Shown here: piece after piece, positions 8,461 to 14,646 of the stretch
Layout of the letters: each line of letters opens with the position of its first letter
Numbering within the stretch: the stretch's first letter is position 1
Assembly: GCA_048264125.1 (NCBI GenBank)
Contig: JBLXDM010000006.1
Coordinates: forward strand, 241,504 to 305,503
Source: M1-B18 sp048264125
GTDB taxonomy: Bacteria > Bacillota > Clostridia > Peptostreptococcales > Natronincolaceae
Length of the DNA: 64,000 nt
Direction of reading: 5' to 3'
Translations under genes and position numbers: made by a program
The notes under the pieces: generated by a model
Seen by the model: the letters and a program-made list of their open reading frames with translations, nothing else
Told to the model about the DNA's origin: nothing
Databases searched by the model: none

Positions 8461-9111
8461 ATGAGAAATCAATTTATAGCACAGTTGGATGAATTGAATA
8501 TTAAGCTTTTGAAAATGGGAGCAATGGTTCAAGAAATCATCGAGGTTGCCACTAGGGCATTAACAGCGCAGGACTTAGGGCTGGCAAAACAAGTATATAC
8601 TATGGATGACAAAATAGACGAGCTGGAGCTGGAAATAGAGATGGAATGCATGAAGCTGATAGCCCTCCAGCAGCCTATGGCTAAGGATTTAAGGGTAATA
8701 GGCTCTATTTTAAAGATTATAACAGATCTAGAAAGAATGGGAGACCATGCAGTTAATATAGCTAAGGTGACGCTGGAGATAGGGGATGAGCCCTTTATAA
8801 AGCCACTAATCGATATCCCTAAAATGGCAAAGCTAACTCAGGACATGGTGAATAAAAGTCTCGATGCTTTTGTTAAGTCCGATATAGAGCTGGCAAGGGA
8901 AGTTGCAAAGGATGACGATGAGGTGGATTTGCTCTACGAAAAAATCTATATGGAGCTAATTAATAAAATGCTTGACAATCGTGAGATTGTTAAGCAAGCG
9001 ACAAATCTGATATTTATAGGAAGATTCCTTGAGAGAATAGCAGACCATGCCACTAACATCGGCGAAAGAGTCATTTATATGGTGACGGGGGAGCTGCAGC
9101 AGATTAATTAA
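8461..9111 (+). CDS. phoU: Phosphate signalling and transport accessory protein PhoU
   Basis: 216 residues, the standard PhoU length, with the two three-helix repeats (about 1-110 and 115-216). Conserved helix motifs appear in both halves: DLRVIGSILKIITDLERMGDH and FIGRFLERIADHATNIGE. The family restrains Pst transport and modulates the phosphate sensor kinase. Start ATG follows TAGGAGGA. It is the last gene of the pst operon, before a strong terminator. Confidence 0.95.
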   Translation: MRNQFIAQLDELNIKLLKMGAMVQEIIEVATRALTAQDLGLAKQVYTMDDKIDELELEIEMECMKLIALQQPMAKDLRVIGSILKIITDLERMGDHAVNIAKVTLEIGDEPFIKPLIDIPKMAKLTQDMVNKSLDAFVKSDIELAREVAKDDDEVDLLYEKIYMELINKMLDNREIVKQATNLIFIGRFLERIADHATNIGERVIYMVTGELQQIN

Positions 9112-9117
9112 AAAAAG

Positions 9118-9141
9118 GCCCGTGGGATTTTCTCCACGGGC
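9118..9141 (+). terminator. Terminator of the pst-phoU operon
   Basis: 8-bp GC-rich stem GCCCGTGG/CCACGGGC with an 8-base loop right after the phoU stop. The downstream T content is modest. It faces a minus-strand terminator 27 bases away. Confidence 0.8.
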
Positions 9142-9168
9142 TGTTAATTTATTACTTAGAAATAAAAA

Positions 9169-9192
9169 AACCTCGGATCAAAGCCCGAGGTT
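9169..9192 (-). terminator. Terminator of the FMN-binding lipoprotein gene
   Basis: AACCTCGG/CCGAGGTT stem. On the minus strand it is followed by seven T (9164-9170 read as A on plus). It lies ten bases past the minus-strand stop. Confidence 0.85.
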
Positions 9193-9201
9193 CTAGTTTT
9201 A

Positions 9202-10293
9202 TTATTTTGCTTGGTTTACAGCATCTTTTAAAGCTGCAAGAGCACCTTTACTAGTCATAGTAGCACCGGATACTGTAGCTACATCAGCAGATTGGCTGCT
9301 TTGAGCGGCAGAAGCAATTTTCTTAACAGCTTCTCCACCAAACTCTGGTGTATCAGTTGTGTCAAACTTAACGTTTGTTATTTTTCCACCTGCTACAGTA
9401 ACAGTAACCTTGATGGCTTCACCATAGAAGGTATCCTTGTTAGTAGCTGTATATGTTCCATCCTTATATTGTCCAGCTGGTGCTGCTGGCGTTTCAACAG
9501 GCTTCTCTGCTGGTTTTTCTGCTGGTTTCTCAGCAGGTTTCTCAGCAGGCTTTTCAGCAGCAGGCTTTTCAGCAGGTTTCTCGGAAGGCTTTTCAACCGG
9601 AACCTCTGCAACCTCTTCACCCTCTAAAGCAGCCTTGATAGCATTAATAGTACCTTCGCTAGACATAGAAGCGCCAGATACAGCGTCAATTTCAGTTGAC
9701 TGAAGCTCGATAACCTTAGCTATTATTGTATTGATAGCCTCGTCGCCTAAGCCTGCTGTTTCGCTTTGCTCAAGAACATCAATAGCTGTAATTTTTGTAC
9801 CTTCAACTACAACCTTAAGCTTGATATCACCCTTGAAGCCAGCAGCAGCTCCTTCATAAGTACCATCAACGAAGGTCATTGGCTCAACAGTAACTTCTTC
9901 TTCCACTGGAGCTTCTACCTCTTCTTCTAAGCCTAAAGCTGACTTAACTGCTGCAACAATACCTGCGCTTGATTTTGAAGCACCTGAAACAGCTTCTATG
10001 TCAAGCTCTTGAGTTTCCTTCATAGCTTCGATGATAGTTTCCATAGCTGTGTCACCAAGACCAGCAGTTTCGCCGTGCTCGACAAGCTTGATATCTGCAA
10101 TGTTACCGTTTTCCACAGTTACCTCAACCTTTATATCACCTGCAAAGCCGGCTCCTACACCTTCATAAACGCCATCTGTATAAGCTCCTGTTGGAACCTC
10201 TTCCTCTGGCTTTAAACTAGTGCAACCAACTAAAATTGCAAATGATAGCACTGGAAGCATAACTAGTGCAATTTTTTGTTTTTTGTCCATCAT
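9202..10293 (-). CDS. Lipoprotein with three FMN-binding domains
   Basis: 363 residues. Lipobox with Cys24 (ILVGCTS) predicts an extracytoplasmic lipoprotein. Three FMN_bind domains follow (about 37-120, 140-222 and 278-362). Each has a DGxYxG opening and ends in an SGA motif: SGASKSS, SGASMSS, SGATMTS. In this family a Ser/Thr of such a motif can receive FMN covalently from ApbE. The third copy is the best match. Domains 2 and 3 are joined by a Pro/Ala/Lys/Glu spacer of EKPA units. A role in extracellular or membrane electron transfer is inferred. No partner gene (ApbE, RnfG-like) is adjacent. An ATG at 10290 is an alternative start. Confidence 0.85.
   Translation of the reverse strand: MMDKKQKIALVMLPVLSFAILVGCTSLKPEEEVPTGAYTDGVYEGVGAGFAGDIKVEVTVENGNIADIKLVEHGETAGLGDTAMETIIEAMKETQELDIEAVSGASKSSAGIVAAVKSALGLEEEVEAPVEEEVTVEPMTFVDGTYEGAAAGFKGDIKLKVVVEGTKITAIDVLEQSETAGLGDEAINTIIAKVIELQSTEIDAVSGASMSSEGTINAIKAALEGEEVAEVPVEKPSEKPAEKPAAEKPAEKPAEKPAEKPAEKPVETPAAPAGQYKDGTYTATNKDTFYGEAIKVTVTVAGGKITNVKFDTTDTPEFGGEAVKKIASAAQSSQSADVATVSGATMTSKGALAALKDAVNQAK
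9490..9600 (-). repeat. 12-bp tandem repeats encoding an EKPA spacer
   Basis: Degenerate tandem units (GCTGGTTTTTCT/GCAGGCTTTTCA-like on plus) encode repeated Glu-Lys-Pro-Ala in the linker between FMN-binding domains 2 and 3. Copy number is likely to vary between strains. Confidence 0.85.
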
Positions 10294-10417
10294 TTTTAAA
10301 ACACCCCCTAAATTATTTACTTGTATATAATATCACAAAAAATAATATAAATAAATAGCTATTTAACAAACAATCATAAAATAAAATAATTATTATATAA
10401 TAATTATTTAGAAAATA

Positions 10418-10445
10418 AGAAGCAGCCGTATATACGGCTGCTTCT
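10418..10445 (-). terminator. Terminator of nhaC
   Basis: Near-perfect palindrome AGAAGCAGCCGTA/TATACGGCTGCTTCT located 32 bases past the nhaC stop on the minus strand, followed there by a T-rich stretch. It lies between nhaC and the downstream lipoprotein gene. Confidence 0.75.
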
Positions 10446-10476
10446 CTTATGCTGACATTTGTAATAATTTATTTTA

Positions 10477-11886
10477 CTATTTAGCAATTGCTGCTTTCGT
10501 ATCATCCAATTTCGTAATTGTTATTCCAAGATATCCGTAGATAATGTTGATTATAGGAACAAGGAGATTAAAGAAGGCATATGGTGCATAGGCAAAGGGG
10601 TGAACGCCTAGTGTAGTCCACATAAAGGCTCCACAGGTGTTCCAAGGGATTAGTGGAGAGGTTACTGTACCTGAGCCCTCTAAAGCCCTAGATAGTACCT
10701 TAGGATGAATACCTCTTTCAGCATAGGCATCCTTAAACATTCTACCGGGAACAACCAATGATAAATACTGCTCGCCTGTTAATAGATTAACTGCTAAACA
10801 AGTTAAAACTGTAGCTACTATTAAAGAACCAGTGCTGCTGGCAAAGCTCAGTATTGTTTTACCTACTGCATGCAGCATACCTGTTTTTTCCATAACACCA
10901 CCGAAGGCCAATGCTATAAGAATCAAGGACACTGTCCACATCATATTATCTAAGCCGCCGCCTGTAAGCAGCTCGTCGACGATAGCATTACCAGATTCTA
11001 AGGTAAAGCCATAATGTGCAGCATCAATAATGCCTCCTAGATTAGCTCCCTGGAAAATTGCTGCAAAGAGACCGCCAAGCAATGTTCCGGCAATTAAGCC
11101 TGGGATAGCTGGAACCTTTAAAACCACTATGATTATAACAACAAGTGGAGGTATAAGCAATAGTGGAGATATTACAAAGCTTTCAGATATTGTAGTTAAA
11201 ATCTGATTAACCTGGTTGATGTCAAAGTTATCACCTGCATATCTTGCACCTATTATTGCATAAAGAACTAAGGAAATTAAAAGTGCTGGTGCTGTGGTAT
11301 AAATCATATGCCTTACATGCTCAAACAGAGTAGTTCCTGCCATAGCTGGTGCTAGGTTAGTGGTGTCTGAAAGTGGTGACATCTTATCACCAAAGTATGC
11401 ACCGGAAACGATTGCACCTGCTACCATTCCTAGAGGCATTCCAAGCCCTGTACCAACGCCTAAAAGCGCAATACCTACTGTGCCGGCAGTTGTCCATGAG
11501 CTACCTGTAGCCAGAGAAACGATACAACAGATGATTGCTGTTGCCACAAGGAAAATACCGGGTGATAATATTTTTAAACCATAGTAAATCATTGTAGGAA
11601 CAGTACCGCTTAAAATCCATGTGCCTATTATGCTACCGATTACCATTAGGATAAGCACTGCCTGCATGGCCATTTTGATGGTATCAATGATACCCTCCTC
11701 TAACTCAGACCAAGAATAACCAAGCACGAAAATCGCCATTGTAGCTGCAATAATTGTTGAAAATATCAGCGGAATGTGTGGTGATGCTTCATAAACTAAA
11801 ATTGAAAAAGACAGGGAAGCCACTAGTACGATAATTGGAATTAAAGCATGAAGAAGTGTTGCTTCCTTTTTTGTTCTTGCGTTCAT
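10477..11886 (-). CDS. nhaC: NhaC-family Na+/H+ antiporter
   Basis: 469 residues with about 12 membrane helices and NhaC signatures such as GSSWTTAGTVGIALLGVG and the re-entrant region GAYFGDKMSPLSDTTNLAPA. The family exchanges Na+ for H+, or Na+/lactate for malate/H+ in YqkI-type members. Start ATG follows AAGGAGGAAGG. It is monocistronic on the minus strand. The exact substrate cannot be told from sequence. Sodium-coupled energetics would suit an alkaliphilic or halophilic anaerobe, but that is inference. Confidence 0.9.
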   Translation of the reverse strand: MNARTKKEATLLHALIPIIVLVASLSFSILVYEASPHIPLIFSTIIAATMAIFVLGYSWSELEEGIIDTIKMAMQAVLILMVIGSIIGTWILSGTVPTMIYYGLKILSPGIFLVATAIICCIVSLATGSSWTTAGTVGIALLGVGTGLGMPLGMVAGAIVSGAYFGDKMSPLSDTTNLAPAMAGTTLFEHVRHMIYTTAPALLISLVLYAIIGARYAGDNFDINQVNQILTTISESFVISPLLLIPPLVVIIIVVLKVPAIPGLIAGTLLGGLFAAIFQGANLGGIIDAAHYGFTLESGNAIVDELLTGGGLDNMMWTVSLILIALAFGGVMEKTGMLHAVGKTILSFASSTGSLIVATVLTCLAVNLLTGEQYLSLVVPGRMFKDAYAERGIHPKVLSRALEGSGTVTSPLIPWNTCGAFMWTTLGVHPFAYAPYAFFNLLVPIINIIYGYLGITITKLDDTKAAIAK

Positions 11887-12418
11887 TTTCCTTCCTCCTT
11901 TTTAAATATATTATTACTCCATGAACCGGAGCATAAATACTGGTACTGATAACCTAATAGATGTGGGTCTCTGTTCCCATATACTAAATATAATAGCACA
12001 AATAAACAGAAAATTCAAATTGTGTATAATTTTACCACGTAAACCGGAGGTAATAAACATCAAATCCCCTGAACTCAATAAAGCCTGTCAATGTATATAT
12101 TAACATAAAAAGTATTATACAGCACTATGAATATTAATTCAACCAAGATTAGCTAAAAGGAAAAAATAAGCATGAACATTGGAAATTACAGCTTATGAAG
12201 GCAATTTGAAATGTAGTCAAATTCAAAAAATTTTTATAATTGCAAAAATATTTTAGTTAAGGGGAGTTGTAGCTCTTCGGAGTGTATATGGGCGTTATTA
12301 GGGCCAGCTGTTAGAGGGGTACTAATTTGTGGTATAAATGAAATAAAATTGACTATTTTTTATATCTATCATATAATGAAATTAGACCCCCCTCTAGGAG
12401 GGGTAAGGAGGGAGAATT
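11887..12418. other. Divergent intergenic region nhaC / hesB-like gene
   Basis: 532 bases without a supported gene. Its left end should hold the nhaC promoter and its right end holds a good promoter for the selenoprotein gene. No conserved RNA was recognised in the AT-rich middle. Confidence 0.6.
12349..12377 (+). promoter_or_regulatory. SigA-type promoter of the HesB-like selenoprotein gene
   Basis: TTGACT (12349-12354), 17-base spacer, TATAAT (12372-12377). The predicted leader contains a CCCCTC-TAG-GAGGGG hairpin (12389-12403) directly before the ribosome site. Confidence 0.8.
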
Positions 12419-12709
12419 ATGGATATAAAGGTTACTTCAGCAGCAAAGGAAATAATATTAAAGCAGTCGGAGGGAACTAAATCCGTACGTATTTATGTAG
12501 GTAGCATAGGCTGAGGCGGTCCACGCTTTGTGATGGTTCTGGATGAACCAAAGGCATCGGATATTGTTAAGGAAATAGATGGTATCAGGTTTGTTGTGGA
12601 ACAAAAGATAGATAAACAGTTTGATGCAGTCAAGGTTGATTATCAAAAAACGATGTTTTCCAGGGGCTTCATAATCACCCTGGATGGAAGAAGCACCAGT
12701 TGTTCTTAG
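12419..12709 (+). CDS. HesB-like selenoprotein (in-frame UGA = Sec32)
   Basis: Read through one UGA at 12512-12514 this is 96 residues: ATG 12419 after AAGGAGGGAG, stop TAG 12707. The frame stays coherent on both sides of the UGA. The protein resembles the HesB/IscA-like family: RIYVGSIG-U-GGPRFVMVLDE matches the pattern G-(C/U)-GGP-F..LDE, with Sec where relatives have Cys. A SECIS-like hairpin lies at 12535-12549, its loop starting 25 bases after the UGA. The C-terminus has a single Cys (RSTSCS) instead of the CxC of classic A-type carriers. Iron-sulfur or redox function is inferred from the family. Ordinary gene callers would truncate this gene or call it a pseudogene. Confidence 0.85.
12512..12549 (+). 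promoter_or_regulatory. Sec UGA and bacterial SECIS-like hairpin of the HesB-like gene
   Basis: UGA at 12512-12514, then 25 bases, with apical stem GGTTC/GAACC (12535-12539 with 12545-12549) and loop TGGAT. Bacterial SECIS elements have a short apical loop with a G in the first two positions, about 16-37 bases after the UGA. This fits. Confidence 0.7.
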
Positions 12710-12714
12710 GTCAT

Positions 12715-12767
12715 ATAAATAAAAAATGAGGGGCATACCCAAGGTATACCCCTCATTTTTTATTTAT
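12715..12767. terminator. Bidirectional terminator shared by the two selenoprotein genes
   Basis: A 53-base, nearly perfect palindrome with a GAGGGG-ATACC/GGTAT-CCCCTC core and A/T-rich flanks giving a T-run on each strand. It covers the stop codon of the minus-strand gene. Confidence 0.9.
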
Positions 12768-12999
12768 ATTGCTGTAGCAGCTCCTTTACCTCTGTTATCG
12801 AGGGTATTCTGCCGCTTGTGGCTATTTTGCCGTTTATCATTAAGGCCGGTGTACTCATAACGCCAAGGGTCAAAATTTCCACCATATCCCCTATTATTTC
12901 ATAGTCGTCATCCCAAGCCAGCTCAGTTAAAGCCATATCAACGATAGGCGCTAATTTGCTGCCGCCTCAGCAGATCTGCTCCAAAATTTTGATTTCCAT
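12760..12999 (-). CDS. Thioredoxin-fold selenoprotein with vicinal Cys-Sec (Sec11)
   Basis: 79 residues when the UGA at 12969-12967 is read as Sec. Start ATG 12999 follows AGGAGG. The sequence matches the small MTH895/TM0996-type thioredoxin family (PF13192 type): MEIKILEQI at the start and LGVMSTPALMINGKIATSGR around the cis-Pro are diagnostic. The usual CxxC is replaced by C-U-G-G (residues 10-13), so Cys10 and Sec11 are adjacent and the second CxxC cysteine is Gly. A SECIS-like hairpin follows. It should be a cytoplasmic redox protein, but the partner is unknown. It converges on the HesB-like selenoprotein gene. Conventional calling misses it because no ORF longer than about 70 codons remains. 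Confidence 0.85.
12936..12969 (-). promoter_or_regulatory. Sec UGA and bacterial SECIS-like hairpin of the thioredoxin-like gene
   Basis: On the minus strand the UGA is 12969-12967. After 24 bases comes loop GTT closed by TATC/GATA (12946-12943 with 12939-12936), extendable by CC/GG with a bulged T. Spacing and a loop-first G fit the bacterial SECIS pattern. Confidence 0.65.
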
Positions 13000-13273
13000 A
13001 AAAAATTCCTCCTATCATAATAATTTTCTTTTATTCAGTTTTACCAAAAATGTAATTAAAAAACCGCCAATAATATTAAGTACACAATACAGGTATGTAT
13101 GATATATAAGTAAATTATTATATTAGATATTTATAATTTACTCATAATTCTATAGTATTACTATTTTTAGATATTGACAATACTTTTTTTAATAGCTGGC
13201 TAATTCTATGTTATAGTTTAATTATGCTGTAATAGGGAATTAATAAAATAAATATTAGGAAGGGGAGAAGCCT

Positions 13274-14137
13274 ATGTTAATGAAGAAGCTATTGATAGCA
13301 ACGGATTTTTCACCTCCTGCTCAAAAGCTTTTAAATTGTATTGACGAATTTAGAACCATGGGGCTAGAGGAGATTGTATTGGTACATGTAGTAGATATAC
13401 GACTGGGAGAGGGTCTGAGTATATCACTAAAGCAGGAGGCGGAGGAAAGACTTAAGCAGGTAGAGGATACGTTAAAAAACAAGGGCTTTAGGACCAAGCT
13501 GTTTACACCTATTGGATTTGCAGCATCCGAAATAGTCAATATTGCTAGGCAGGAGGAGGTATCCCTCATTCTTATTGGCTCCAAGGGAAAGGGTGTCATC
13601 AAGGAGGTATTCCTAGGTAGCACAACCTTTGATGTTATAAGATTGGCAGAAACTCCGGTTTTAATTGAAAAATACATAAAGAATGAAGAGGACCAATATG
13701 TAAATGTATGTATTAGTAAATTTGACAGAGTCCTATTACCAATAGATTTTTCTGATTGCTCAGAGCTGATTATTGAAAGGGCTAAGGCATTATCAGGCAC
13801 TACAAAGGAAATAGTCCTCTTAACTGTAGTGGAGCAGGGGGAAAGTCAACAGGAGATTGAAGCCTCAAAGCAGGAATATCAAAGATTGATGGCGGAAATC
13901 GCCCAACCATTGGAGAAATTAGGGATAACTGTTAAGGTTAGAATAGAGGAAGGAACACCCTCTCAGAAGATTGTAGCTACTGCTGAGGCAGAGGAGGTAG
14001 GCTCTATCCTTATGGGGACCAGAGGAAGAGGCATCATAAAGGCCCTCCTTTTAGGAAGCACCTCTGACGCAGTTGCCAGAATATCAAAACGTCCTGTTCT
14101 TTTGATACCCTGCGGCATGGATGAAAAAATATTATAA
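13274..14137 (+). CDS. Tandem universal stress protein (two UspA domains)
   Basis: 287 residues with two UspA domains (about 1-135 and 150-285). Each starts with a KLLIATDFS / RVLLPIDFS strand and ends with the nucleotide-binding G-x2-G-x9-G(S/T) loop: GSKGKGVIKEVFLGSTT and GTRGRGIIKALLLGSTS. It is a cytoplasmic ATP-binding stress protein. A ribosome site GGAAGGGGAG precedes ATG 13274; the ATG at 13280 is possible. The upstream region carries TTGACA (13174) without a clear -10. It shares a terminator with the converging zinc-ribbon gene. Confidence 0.9.
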   Translation: MLMKKLLIATDFSPPAQKLLNCIDEFRTMGLEEIVLVHVVDIRLGEGLSISLKQEAEERLKQVEDTLKNKGFRTKLFTPIGFAASEIVNIARQEEVSLILIGSKGKGVIKEVFLGSTTFDVIRLAETPVLIEKYIKNEEDQYVNVCISKFDRVLLPIDFSDCSELIIERAKALSGTTKEIVLLTVVEQGESQQEIEASKQEYQRLMAEIAQPLEKLGITVKVRIEEGTPSQKIVATAEAEEVGSILMGTRGRGIIKALLLGSTSDAVARISKRPVLLIPCGMDEKIL

Positions 14138-14149
14138 TGAGTATAAAAA

Positions 14150-14177
14150 GACCTCACCTGATTCGTCGGGTGAGGTC
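14150..14177. terminator. Terminator between uspA-type and zinc-ribbon genes
   Basis: GACCTCACC/GGTGAGGTC stem with a 10-base loop between converging genes. The T-run is clear on the minus strand (CTTTTTATA). Confidence 0.8.
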
Positions 14178-14341
14178 TATGCTTTCAGAGGGATTGCACA
14201 TGTGCTGCCGTCTTCTAATATTTTAAAAATCTGCAGAATGGACTGCTTGCTATACATGAATTCTATAAAGCAATTACTGCAAAAATATCTGGATTTACTA
14301 AGCCTTCCTGTATTAACATTCCCGCAAATAGGACATTTCAT
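14177..14341 (-). CDS. Small zinc-ribbon protein
   Basis: 54 residues from ATG 14341, chosen because GGGGG lies just upstream; the longer frame adds 13 residues without a ribosome site. Two CxxC pairs (CPICGN at 3-8 and CSNC about 21-24) form a zinc ribbon. The C-terminal half, FKILEDGSTCAIPLKA, is unlike a generic ribbon. I do not recognise a characterised homologue. Good start, clean stop and its own terminator argue that it is real. A regulatory or nucleic-acid-binding role is only a guess. Confidence 0.65.
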   Translation of the reverse strand: MKCPICGNVNTGRLSKSRYFCSNCFIEFMYSKQSILQIFKILEDGSTCAIPLKA

Positions 14342-14646
14342 TCGTATACCCCCTATGATAAAGGAAATTGTATTGCTCAATACATATGGGTCACATTACT
14401 ACATTTATATGATAATTATAGAAGAAAAGAAAAAAAATGGCAAGAAGATATTTCGAATTACTAAAGATTTTCGATTCCTCCAGCAGGCGTATTTACCTTT
14501 TCCTCAAGAGCACAAGCTAATATTATATGCATTAAAGACGGGGATTATGCACAAGGATTACTACATATTCATATACTATAATTACACTACATTATTATAT
14601 CGTTTTGCCTACTGTAGTATTCAAAAGAATAAAGGAGGTAAAGGAG
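14342..14646. other. Divergent intergenic region, nothing recognised
   Basis: 305 AT-rich bases between the zinc-ribbon gene and the SpoIID-amidase gene. A plus-strand frame runs through it, but it has no homology I recognise, poor composition, and overlaps the start of the next gene. I treat it as non-coding. Confidence 0.55.

Noticed and set aside
9490..9600. Possible CRISPR-like or regulatory tandem repeat
   Set aside because: Units are 12 bases, contiguous and in frame, encoding an EKPA spacer.
12419..12709. HesB-like gene as a pseudogene broken by a stop
   Set aside because: The frame continues with family-consistent sequence, has a SECIS-like hairpin, and the neighbouring gene shows the same UGA arrangement.
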